NCBI GenBank assembly: GCA_042088665.1 | Contig: JBELMB010000139.1 | Coordinates: 1 to 13,785, forward strand | DNA length: 13,785 nucleotides | Direction of reading: 5' to 3' | Source of the DNA: JBELMB01 sp042088665 | Lineage (GTDB): Bacteria; Pseudomonadota; Alphaproteobacteria; Rhodobacterales; Rhodobacteraceae | Shown: positions 6,816-13,645 of the stretch, piece by piece | Layout of the letters: every line of letters starts with the position of its first letter | How positions within the stretch are numbered: the first letter of the stretch is position 1 | Made by a program: the position numbers and the translations under genes | Notes under the pieces: generated by a model | The model's database searches: none | What the model was told of the DNA's origin: nothing | Seen by the model: only the letters and a program-made list of their open reading frames with translations

Positions 6816-6914
6816 CCGTTTGCACGGCCCAGGCCGCTCCCTCCCCGGAGGGGCGAGAGATCGTGGGGCGTGTCTTGTCAGGGCGATTTGCGACGCGCCA
6901 GCGCATGCAAACGG
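6816..6914 (-). promoter_or_regulatory. Inverted repeat able to mask the rne ribosome binding site
   Basis: On the minus strand CCGTTTGCA (6914-6906) is perfectly complementary to TGCAAACGG (6824-6816). One G-U and one more G-C pair can extend the helix at its inner end. The downstream arm covers the weak Shine-Dalgarno (ACGGATAAC) and ends 5 nt before the rne ATG. The 81-nt loop contains a GC-rich hairpin (CCCC-TCC-GGGG). Pairing would hide the start site, and opening or cleavage in the loop would expose it. Position and complementarity are read directly from the sequence. The control role is inferred by analogy with E. coli rne autoregulation. Confidence 0.5.
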
Positions 6915-7480
6915 TGCGGCCCTCGGGCCAAAGCACATTCGGGGGGCGTTTCCGCTCCTGCCCAAGTGCCTCTGCTGCGTCGCGCGCGTCATCGCGGTTC
7001 TTCTCCGACGCCCTTCGCAAAACGATCTGCGGGGGCGCCCATTCGTGAAACCCGCCGCCTTGTCGCGATCCGGGCTTGGGACGTTGGCCTTTGGCGTTGC
7101 GAAACTACTCCTCACACGCGCCTGGGACCCAATCGGTCTGCGCCGCGGCGGTTATGCCAGCCGTGGACGCAGCGAAACTCGTAGGTCTTGACGCCAACAT
7201 GCGCCAAGCCTGCCTTCCTACATAAAGGCATCAATATACAAATGACAATGGGCAAAAGACATCGCCCACAAGACGGCAAGGGCAGAAGGCCTTGGCGTCA
7301 AAGGATATTGGCGCAAAAAGACTTTTCCATTCAGACAGCCCCTGACAGGAGAGGCCCCCGACGGATCCGCAGGCCGCCACAGGCCTTTGGGAACAGCGGC
7401 ATAGAGCCGCGCGCGCCACATGCTCACCGCATTGCCGCAGGGGCGCCTGACACTTGTCACGTTGAAAGGCGGAGCGGATT

Positions 7481-7510
7481 GCCTGCCCCCGGCCACCGCC
7501 GGGGACAGGC
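7481..7510 (-). terminator. Terminator-like hairpin after the dehydrogenase gene
   Basis: GCCTGCCCCCGGC (7481-7493) pairs with GCCGGGGACAGGC (7498-7510) over 13 positions with one mismatch and a 4-nt loop. It begins 7 bp after the stop codon of the 7518-8390 gene. No U-tract follows on the minus strand, so it may be a weak or Rho-assisted terminator, or a 3'-end stabilising hairpin. Confidence 0.6.
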
Positions 7511-7517
7511 GTCGCAT

Positions 7518-8390
7518 TCAGTCGAAAGCGCGCAGCCGTTTGACCAGCGAAGAGGTGTCCCAGCGCCCGCCGCCCATTTTCTGCACGTCCTTGTAGAACT
7601 GATCCACAAGCGCCGTGACCGGCAGCGAGGCATTGACCGCCTCGGCCGTGCGCAGGCAGATGTCCAGATCCTTGCGCATCCAGTCAACGGCAAAGCCGTG
7701 CTCGAAATGATCGTCGATCATGGTCTCGTAGCGATTCACCATCTGCCAGCTGCCAGCGGCGCCGCCGCCGATCACGTCCACAACGGCCCGGCCATCCAGC
7801 CCCGCCTTCTGCGCGAAATGCAGCCCCTCGGACAGGCCCTGCACGAGGCCCGCGATGCAGATCTGGTTGACCATCTTGCAAAGCTGGCCAGAGCCGCTTT
7901 CGCCCAACCGGCGGCACATCTTGGCGTAGCTGTCGATGATCGGCGCCGCATCGTTGAACGCGCCGTCTTCGCCGCCGCACATGACCACAAGCTGGCCATT
8001 TTCAGCGCCCGCCTGACCGCCCGAGACCGGCGCATCGACAAAGGCGATGCCCGCGTCCTCAGCCATGTCATGCAGTTCCTTTGTCACCATGGCCGAGACC
8101 GTGGTGTGATCGACAAAGACGCTGCCCACGCCCATCCCGGCAAAGGCCCCCTCGTCGCCAAGACAGACGGACCGCAGGTCGTCGTCATTGCCCACGCAAG
8201 CCATCACGAAGGCCGCGCCCTCTGCCGCGGCGCGCGGTGTCGCGGCAGAGCGACCGCCGTGCTCTTCGGTCCATTTCGATGCCTTTGCGGGGCTGCGGTT
8301 GTAGACCACCACGTCATGTCCGGCCTTTGCCAGATGTCCGGCCATGGGATAGCCCATCACGCCCAGACCCAAAAATGCCACTCTTGCCAT
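7518..8390 (-). CDS. Beta-hydroxyacid dehydrogenase (3-hydroxyisobutyrate dehydrogenase / tartronate semialdehyde reductase family)
   Basis: The 290-residue product opens with the Rossmann motif FLGLGVMGYPMAGHLAKAG (G8-x-G10-x-x-G13). Asn31-Arg32-Ser33 after the second strand is typical of NADP(H)-preferring members. The substrate-binding signature DAPVSGGQAGAENGQL spans 119-134. The catalytic lysine is K172 in GSGQLCKMVNQ, and a second conserved lysine is K240 (WMRKDL). Length and motif order are normal for the family, which interconverts short 3-hydroxy acids such as 3-hydroxyisobutyrate, tartronate semialdehyde/glycerate or gamma-hydroxybutyrate with the oxo form. The exact substrate cannot be read from sequence, and no valine-degradation or glyoxylate genes lie beside it. 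The ATG at 8390 follows GGGGAG at proper spacing. It is divergent from the acylase gene across 101 bp. Confidence 0.9.
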   Translation of the reverse strand: MARVAFLGLGVMGYPMAGHLAKAGHDVVVYNRSPAKASKWTEEHGGRSAATPRAAAEGAAFVMACVGNDDDLRSVCLGDEGAFAGMGVGSVFVDHTTVSAMVTKELHDMAEDAGIAFVDAPVSGGQAGAENGQLVVMCGGEDGAFNDAAPIIDSYAKMCRRLGESGSGQLCKMVNQICIAGLVQGLSEGLHFAQKAGLDGRAVVDVIGGGAAGSWQMVNRYETMIDDHFEHGFAVDWMRKDLDICLRTAEAVNASLPVTALVDQFYKDVQKMGGGRWDTSSLVKRLRAFD

Positions 8391-8450
8391 TTGTTTCTCC
8401 CCTCTCGCGATCGGTCCCCGCCCCTTGGCAAGCCCGTCTGCGCGGTTTAC

Positions 8451-8475
8451 TTCCGTCGCACCCTAGGTAGCGGAA
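8451..8475. promoter_or_regulatory. Interrupted dyad between the divergent dehydrogenase and acylase genes
   Basis: TTCCG (8451-8455) and CGGAA (8471-8475) form an inverted repeat around the palindrome CCTAGG (8462-8467). It lies directly before the acylase Shine-Dalgarno, in the 101-bp divergent region. It could be an operator or a leader hairpin. The arms are short, so chance is a fair alternative. Confidence 0.25.
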
Positions 8476-8491
8476 ACTGCAGGAGAGGGAA

Positions 8492-10972
8492 ATGGGCGCT
8501 CTGTTTCGATGGCTTCTGCGTTTGGTCAGCGCCCTTCTGGTGCTGATCGTGCTGGGCGTGCTGCTGGCCTACTATCTCGCGTCGCGTTCCCTGCCGCAGT
8601 ACGATCAGGACCTGCCGGTGGCGGGAATCACCGCCGACATCGAGATCATCCGCGACAATGCCGGCGTGCCCCACATCATGGCGCTGTCAAACCGGGATGC
8701 GTTCTTCGGGCTGGGGTATGCCCATGCGCAGGACCGCCTTTGGCAAATGACGCTGTTGCGCCGCACGGCGCAGGGCCGCCTGTCCGAAGTGTTCGGCCTG
8801 CGCACCGTGCGCACCGACACGCTGCTGCGGCGTCTCGATCTCTATCCGCTTTCGGTGGCCTCCGTGCCGCATCAGGACGCCCGCACGCTCGACGCGCTGG
8901 AGGCCTATTCCGCAGGCGTCAACGCCCGCATCGCAGAGATCAACCGCGAGGCTCTGGGCCGCGGCGCACCGGAATTCTTCCTGTTCGAGGCCAGCCTCGC
9001 GCCCTGGCAACCGGCGGATTCCATTGCCATCGTGAAGCTCATGGCCTTGCAACTGTCCGGACATATCTCCGAAGAAGTGCTGCGCGCGCGCACGGCTTTC
9101 CTGCTCGACGATCCCGCGCGGCTGTCCGATATCCTGCCGGATGTTCCCGGGGAAGGTACCGCCGCCCTGCCCGATTATGCTGGCCTTTTCAGAGACCTGC
9201 CCGACACTCCTCAGCCACCACGTTATGCAGAGGCCCGGGACCTTGGTGGCGACTTCCTGAGCCCGGTGGCGCCGCGTGGCCTGGCCGGTGCCTCGAACGC
9301 CTTTGCCGCCGCGCGCGAGCGCGCCGCCTCGCGCGGGACGCTTCTGGCCAATGATCCGCACCTTGGCTTTACCGCACCGTCGATCTGGTATCTGGCCCGG
9401 ATGCAGCTGCAGACCGGTGGCGTGATCGGAGGCACGATCCCCGGCATCCCCACGATCATGGTCGGCCGGTCAGAGCAGCTCGGCTGGGGGCTGACCTCCT
9501 CCGGTCTCGACGATCAGGACCTGTACATCGAGCAACTGAACCCCGACAACCGCGAAGAGGTGCTGACGCCCGAAGGGTTCAAACCCATCCGCACGCGCAA
9601 ATCGATCATCGAGATCAAGGACAACGCGCCCATCACGCTGACCCTGCGGTTCACGGAAAATGGCCCCGTCCTGCCGGCCTCGCACTATGATCTCGAAACG
9701 ATCACCCCGGCCGGGCACGTGGTCTCGCTTGGGTGGACGGCGCTCTCGGGACGGGACACATCGATCAGCGCCGCGATCGGGCTGATGATGTCTGCCGATG
9801 TCTCCGAGGCGATCGAGGCCTCCCGCGCCTACGTCGCCCCCTCCCAGAACCTGACAATCGTCGACCGCGACACGGTGGCGATGAAACTGGTCGGACACAT
9901 GCCCCGCCGCGACCCGGCCCACCAGACGCTGGGCCGCCTGCCCGCCCCCGGCTGGCTGGCGCAGAACCGCTGGCAAGGCACCCTGCCCTACAGCCAGAAC
10001 CCGGCCTTTCTCGCGCCGCCCGGCGGCATCGTCGGCAACACCAACAACAAGGTCATCGACCGCCCCTTTCCGTCTCACGTGTCATGGGACTGGGGCGACA
10101 GCCAGCGTGTCCAGCGTTGGGAGGCCCTGATGCAGGGCCGCAAGGTCCACACAAGGGACAGCTTTGTCGAGGCGCAGCTTGATACCGTGTCACCCGCCGC
10201 GCGCACCCTGCTGCCGCTCATCGGCCGCGACCTGTGGTTCACCTCCGAGGCCGCCCCCGAAGGCACGCCGGAACGCCAGCGGCAGCGCGCGTTGAACCTG
10301 CTGGCAGACTGGAACGGCGAGATGAACGAGCACTTGCCCGAACCCCTGCTTTACGCCGCATGGCTGCGCTTCTTGCAGGAACGCCTGATCCGCGACGACC
10401 TCGGGCGGCTGGCCTCGGAATTCACCCATGTAGAGCCGCTCTTTATCGAACGGGTCTACCGCGACGTGGATGGCGCGTCGCGCTGGTGTGACGTGATTCG
10501 CTCCGCCGTGGTCGAAACCTGCACCGACGTGGCGCGTCTGGCCCTCGATGACGCGCTGGTCTGGATCGAAGAGCAATACGGCACTGCGCTGGAATCCCTG
10601 CGTTGGGGCGACACGCATGCGGCGCTGCACAATCATCCGGTGCTGGGCGAAGTGCCGGTGCTGCGCTATTTCGTGAACATCCGCCAAAGCACCTCTGGCG
10701 GGGACCACACCCTGCAACGCGGTCGCACCTCGGGCCGCGCGCCGGAACCCTTTGCCAATGTGCATGGCGCGGGCTACCGCGGCGTCTACGATTTCGCCGA
10801 CCCGGACAGTTCGGTCTTTGTCAGCTCGACAGGGCAATCGGGGCACTTTCTGTCGCGGCACTACGATGACCTCGGGCAACTCTGGCGGCGCGGCGAATAC
10901 ATCCCGATGTCGCTGGACACGGATCTGGCGCGGGCCGCGGCCACCGGGATCACCCGCCTCGTCAAACCATGA
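8492..10972 (+). CDS. Penicillin acylase family Ntn hydrolase, membrane-anchored
   Basis: The 826-residue protein belongs to peptidase family S45. A single membrane segment at about 8-30 (LLRLVSALLVLIVLGVLLAY) acts as signal anchor or signal peptide. The alpha part contains GVPHIMALSNRDAFFGLGYA and HAQDRLWQMTLLRR, both strongly conserved in the family. The beta part would begin at Ser268 (G-A-S-N-A), the N-terminal nucleophile exposed by self-cleavage, followed by LLANDPHLGF. The Asn-rich GNTNNK at 515-520 fits the later oxyanion-hole asparagine. The family cleaves amides such as penicillins, acyl-homoserine lactones or other N-acyl compounds in the periplasm. The substrate cannot be predicted here. 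AGGAG lies 6 nt before the ATG. The TGA overlaps the start of the phosphotransferase gene (ATGA), indicating translational coupling. Confidence 0.92.
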   Translation: MGALFRWLLRLVSALLVLIVLGVLLAYYLASRSLPQYDQDLPVAGITADIEIIRDNAGVPHIMALSNRDAFFGLGYAHAQDRLWQMTLLRRTAQGRLSEVFGLRTVRTDTLLRRLDLYPLSVASVPHQDARTLDALEAYSAGVNARIAEINREALGRGAPEFFLFEASLAPWQPADSIAIVKLMALQLSGHISEEVLRARTAFLLDDPARLSDILPDVPGEGTAALPDYAGLFRDLPDTPQPPRYAEARDLGGDFLSPVAPRGLAGASNAFAAARERAASRGTLLANDPHLGFTAPSIWYLARMQLQTGGVIGGTIPGIPTIMVGRSEQLGWGLTSSGLDDQDLYIEQLNPDNREEVLTPEGFKPIRTRKSIIEIKDNAPITLTLRFTENGPVLPASHYDLETITPAGHVVSLGWTALSGRDTSISAAIGLMMSADVSEAIEASRAYVAPSQNLTIVDRDTVAMKLVGHMPRRDPAHQTLGRLPAPGWLAQNRWQGTLPYSQNPAFLAPPGGIVGNTNNKVIDRPFPSHVSWDWGDSQRVQRWEALMQGRKVHTRDSFVEAQLDTVSPAARTLLPLIGRDLWFTSEAAPEGTPERQRQRALNLLADWNGEMNEHLPEPLLYAAWLRFLQERLIRDDLGRLASEFTHVEPLFIERVYRDVDGASRWCDVIRSAVVETCTDVARLALDDALVWIEEQYGTALESLRWGDTHAALHNHPVLGEVPVLRYFVNIRQSTSGGDHTLQRGRTSGRAPEPFANVHGAGYRGVYDFADPDSSVFVSSTGQSGHFLSRHYDDLGQLWRRGEYIPMSLDTDLARAAATGITRLVKP

Positions 10973-11865
10973 TCGCGCAAGAAACCGCGCTGCGGCTGGC
11001 CCTGCGGCATCACCCCTCGGCGCGCCCCCTGCGCCCCGGGGCGCCCCCCGCGCAGGCACATCTGTTTCGCGCCGGGGATCTGCTGGTCAAGGTCTACGCC
11101 CCCGAGGCCCGTGACCGCGCCCTGCGACAAGCTGCACGTCAATCGGAGGCCGCCGCCCTGATGACCGCCGGTCCGCACCGTGTGCCCCCGGTGAACGGGG
11201 TGATCGCGGACTCCGGTCTGCTCAGCATGCCCTGGATCGAGGGCGCCGACCTCGCGCGGCTGTACCGGGCCCACCCCGGCCCCGAGCATGCCCAACGGGC
11301 CGGCGCCTGGCTGGCCAGATTCCATGCGCTGAGCGCGCGCAAATGGCCGTTCCGTCCTGCGGGGCAGGTCAACTGGCTGAACCGTCTCGTCGCCGCGGGC
11401 ACGCAGGGCGACCGGCACATCCCCGACCTGCCCGGTTTCACCGCCGCTGTCCGACGCACCCAGGCGCAAGCCCCCCGGACCCGCGGCCAACCCGCACGCA
11501 AAGCTGTCACCCACCGCGACATGACCCTGTCGAACCTGCTTTGGGACGGCGGCATAGTCTGGGGCATCGATCTGGAAAACACCCGCGAGGATGAACCCCT
11601 GCGGGATGTCTTTACCCTCGCGCTGGACCTGATGTCCCTCGCCGCCATGCCAGGCGACCCGGCGGCCAATCAGGCAGATAGGGCTGTTGCAGCCCTCGTC
11701 ACAGCCTATGCAGACCGGCACACGGCCCGTCCTGTCCGGCTGTTCCTGCAACGCTGCTTTTGTCTTTGGGTCTGGGCCAATACGCCCGCCAGCCCCGCGC
11801 AACGTCACCGCATTCGACTGGCCATCGCCCAGGATCTGCTGGCCCACGACCGGCTCATTCTGTGA
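10969..11865 (+). CDS. APH-fold phosphotransferase (aminoglycoside phosphotransferase superfamily)
   Basis: The 298-residue product has protein-kinase-like features. K41 (LLVKVYAP) is the candidate ATP lysine and E60 a possible partner. The hinge-like segment is LSMPWIEGADLARLY. The catalytic loop is H182-R-D184-M-T-L-S-N189, and D201 in WGIDLEN is the metal-binding aspartate. Such enzymes phosphorylate small molecules or serve as lipopolysaccharide-type kinases. Only some inactivate aminoglycosides, and nothing here points to resistance. The glycine-rich loop is not obvious. The ATG overlaps the acylase stop by 4 bp, so the two are co-translated. This suggests a shared pathway, perhaps working on the same N-acylated compound or envelope component. 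That link is inference. Confidence 0.82.
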   Translation: MIAQETALRLALRHHPSARPLRPGAPPAQAHLFRAGDLLVKVYAPEARDRALRQAARQSEAAALMTAGPHRVPPVNGVIADSGLLSMPWIEGADLARLYRAHPGPEHAQRAGAWLARFHALSARKWPFRPAGQVNWLNRLVAAGTQGDRHIPDLPGFTAAVRRTQAQAPRTRGQPARKAVTHRDMTLSNLLWDGGIVWGIDLENTREDEPLRDVFTLALDLMSLAAMPGDPAANQADRAVAALVTAYADRHTARPVRLFLQRCFCLWVWANTPASPAQRHRIRLAIAQDLLAHDRLIL

Positions 11866-11917
11866 CCCTCTCAGCCGCCCTATGCCAGCCAGGCACAGCG
11901 CGGGACCACAGGGTCGG

Positions 11918-11953
11918 CGGGTGGGCGACTGGCGTCAGCCAGAGAGCCACCCG
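11918..11953. terminator. Two-tier hairpin between convergent phosphotransferase and hflX genes
   Basis: An outer 7-bp stem (CGGGTGG 11918-11924 with CCACCCG 11947-11953) encloses an inner 5-bp hairpin (CTGGC/GCCAG with loop GTCA, 11929-11942). It fills the short gap between convergent stops at 11865 and 11966 and could end transcription from both sides. No T-run follows on either strand. Confidence 0.4.
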
Positions 11954-11965
11954 GCACCCGACGCG

Positions 11966-13240
11966 CTAAAGCGACTCGAACCGCGCGCGGTCGCGGGCAG
12001 ACCATGACACCGTCAGATGATACCCCTCTTCAGAGGACCGCTCCTGCGCCACCAGACCGCGCTCGAAAAGCCAGGCCCGCTGCCGCCCCGCGTCAAATCC
12101 CAGCACAAGTTCGTCCTCACGGCGCTCTTCGCCAAGCGCATGGGTCAGCGCATCCAGAAAGGCCTCCAGCCCTGCGCCGGAATGCGCAGAGACCATGTAG
12201 ACGTCCTCGCCCCGCGCCGCGCGCAGTTTCACCGTCTCATGCGCCTCCGCATCCAGCTTGTCGATCTTGTTCCACAGCTGGACCTGCGGTGTCGCCTCGT
12301 CGATGCCAAGCGAATCGAGGATCGTGCCCACGTCCCGTGACTGCTCTTCCGTCTCGGGATGCGAAATGTCGCGCACATGCACCACCACATCCGCCGCCAG
12401 CACTTCTTCGAGGGTGGCGCGAAAGGCCGCCACCAGTTCCGTTGGCAAGTCAGAGATGAACCCGACGGTGTCGGACAGGATCACATCCAGACCGTTCGGC
12501 AACCTGACCGCCCGCATCGTCGGATCCAGCGTCGCGAACAGCATGTCCTTGGCCATGACATCTGCGCCGGTCAGATGGTTGAACAGCGTCGACTTGCCCG
12601 CGTTCGTATAGCCCACAAGCGCCACGATCGGATACGGCACCTTGGCGCGCGCCTTGCGATGCAACTCGCGGGTCTTGACCACCTTGTCGAGCTGCCGGCG
12701 CAACCGCACCAACTGCTCGTCGATGGCACGCCGGTCCGCCTCGATCTGCGTCTCGCCCGGGCCACCCACGAACCCCAGCCCGCCACGCTGACGTTCCAGG
12801 TGGGTCCAGGCCCGCACCAGTCGCGTCCGCTGATAGCTGAGAGCGGCCATTTCCACTTGCAGCACACCTTCACGCGTGGCCGCCCGATCCGAGAAGATCT
12901 CGAGGATCAGCCCCGTGCGGTCCAGCAGCTTCACGCCCCAGGCCTTTTCAAGGTTGCGTTGCTGCACGGGCGTTACCGGCCCGTCGACAAGCACCAGCTC
13001 GACCTCTTCCATCTCGAGCAGGCGCTTGATCTCTTCGATCTTGCCAGAGCCAAACAGCATCCCCGGATGAGGGTCGCGCAAGCCCACCACATCGGCGCCC
13101 ACCACTTCGAGATTGGGCAATGCCACGGCCAAGGCGACGGCCTCTTCGAGAGCCATCTCCGGGGCGCGTCGCGCGGACGCCGTTCGAATGTCAGGATGCA
13201 GGACCCATGCGCGGGTCACATGCGCGCCGTGTTCCTTCAA
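11966..13240 (-). CDS. hflX: GTPase HflX (ribosome-splitting/ribosome-rescue GTPase)
   Basis: The 424-residue protein has the HflX N-terminal domain (about 10-130, with GADVVGLRDPHPGMLFGSGK). It has the linker signature GGPGETQIEADRR (159-171) and a coiled, basic helix. The G domain carries G1 GYTNAGKS (210-217), G2 FATLDPT (235-241), G3 DTVGF (257-261), G4 NKID (324-327) and G5 SAHSG (351-355). HflX binds the 50S subunit and splits stalled or hibernating 70S ribosomes, notably in heat stress. The TTG at 13240 overlaps the hfq TGA (TTGA), which implies translational coupling. An alternative GTG lies 21 nt further in but has poorer spacing to AAGGA. The hfq-hflX order is conserved in proteobacteria. 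Confidence 0.95.
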   Translation of the reverse strand: MKEHGAHVTRAWVLHPDIRTASARRAPEMALEEAVALAVALPNLEVVGADVVGLRDPHPGMLFGSGKIEEIKRLLEMEEVELVLVDGPVTPVQQRNLEKAWGVKLLDRTGLILEIFSDRAATREGVLQVEMAALSYQRTRLVRAWTHLERQRGGLGFVGGPGETQIEADRRAIDEQLVRLRRQLDKVVKTRELHRKARAKVPYPIVALVGYTNAGKSTLFNHLTGADVMAKDMLFATLDPTMRAVRLPNGLDVILSDTVGFISDLPTELVAAFRATLEEVLAADVVVHVRDISHPETEEQSRDVGTILDSLGIDEATPQVQLWNKIDKLDAEAHETVKLRAARGEDVYMVSAHSGAGLEAFLDALTHALGEERREDELVLGFDAGRQRAWLFERGLVAQERSSEEGYHLTVSWSARDRARFESL

Positions 13241-13476
13241 GAGGCGTCTTCACCGTCGTACAGATTGATCGGCTGGCCCGGCATGATCGTCGAGATGGCA
13301 TGCTTGTAGACCAGTTGCGATTGTCCATCGCGGCGCAAAAGCACGCAAAAGTTATCAAACCACGTGATGACGCCTTGCAGCTTCACACCGTTGATCAGAA
13401 AGACCGTCACCGGAACTTTTGTCTTGCGCACGTGGTTGAGGAACGCATCCTGCAGGTTTTGTCTGTCCGAAGCCAT
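13237..13476 (-). CDS. hfq: RNA chaperone Hfq
   Basis: The 79-residue product starts MASDRQNLQDAFLNHVRKTK. It contains the Sm1 motif (VPVTVFLINGVKLQGVITWF then DNFCVLL) and Sm2 (LVYKHAISTIMP, with the conserved Y-K-H). The proximal-face residues (Q8 of the QNLQD helix, and the KHA loop) are in place. The C-terminal tail after Sm2 is very short (GQPINLYDGEDAS), as in other alphaproteobacterial Hfq and unlike the long E. coli tail. Hfq forms a hexamer that pairs small RNAs with mRNAs. The ATG at 13476 follows AAAGG at 8 nt. The frame remains open to 13605, but that sequence has no Hfq similarity. It lies between trkH and hflX, a known alphaproteobacterial order, and has a structured leader. Confidence 0.97.
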   Translation of the reverse strand: MASDRQNLQDAFLNHVRKTKVPVTVFLINGVKLQGVITWFDNFCVLLRRDGQSQLVYKHAISTIMPGQPINLYDGEDAS

Positions 13477-13527
13477 TGGTTTGCCTTTGTTCTTGCCATG
13501 CCCCTTGCCGTAGGGCGACGTTCGTCG

Positions 13528-13546
13528 GGGCGAGTATGTCTCGCCC
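13528..13546 (-). promoter_or_regulatory. Perfect 7-bp hairpin in the hfq leader
   Basis: GGGCGAG and CTCGCCC pair perfectly around a 5-nt loop that reads ACATA on the minus strand. It ends 51 bp upstream of the hfq ATG and is not followed by a T-run, so it is unlikely to be the trkH terminator. It may be a leader element for stability or autoregulation of hfq. Confidence 0.45.
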
Positions 13547-13623
13547 GCTCCGGAGTTTCCAGCCGAAAAGTCGCGGTTTTTCGCGCATCGTGTCCAAGGC
13601 TCCACGCCGGTTCCGCCCGCACA

Positions 13624-13642
13624 GGGACTGTTCGGCAGCCCC
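13624..13642 (-). terminator. Hairpin just after the trkH stop
   Basis: On the minus strand GGGGCTG and CAGTCCC form a 7-bp stem (one G-U pair) with a CCGAA loop, 3 nt after the trkH stop. No U-tract follows. It may be an attenuating or processing hairpin between trkH and hfq rather than a full terminator. Confidence 0.4.
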
Positions 13643-13645
13643 GTC

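Larger units (their letters stand above)
6811..7517 (-). other. 707-bp gene-free region, probable long rne leader and promoter
   Basis: No ORF here on either strand has a recognisable product. The minus-strand frame to 7020 merely extends rne, and others start in odd places. The most AT-rich patch is at 7231-7245 and contains TGTATATTG on the minus strand, which resembles an extended -10 element. If transcription starts just after it, the rne leader would be about 400 nt, close to the long leader of E. coli rne that mediates autoregulation. A 6-bp hairpin (TGCCTT/AAGGCA, 7211-7230) lies near that point. A dyad TGACA-CT-TGTCA is at 7448-7459. Part of the region next to 7517 holds the terminator-like hairpin of the dehydrogenase gene. 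The promoter position is inference. Confidence 0.5.

Noticed and set aside
6811..7020. In-frame N-terminal extension of rne by 70 residues
   Set aside because: RNase E proteins of this group start at MAKKMLIDATHAEE. The extension has no domain and covers the RBS-pairing repeat.
7218..7517. 99-codon minus-strand frame directly after the dehydrogenase stop (TGAATG)
   Set aside because: Its first codons lie in the terminator-like hairpin, the composition is Arg/Pro-rich without pattern, and no Shine-Dalgarno is seen.
7188..8546. 452-codon plus-strand frame over the rne leader and dehydrogenase gene
   Set aside because: It is the shadow of the dehydrogenase gene for most of its length and begins in a noncoding region without a ribosome binding site.
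13477..13605. In-frame N-terminal extension of hfq by 43 residues
   Set aside because: Hfq starts with the MASDRQNLQD helix, AAAGG is placed before the ATG at 13476, and the extension spans a perfect hairpin.
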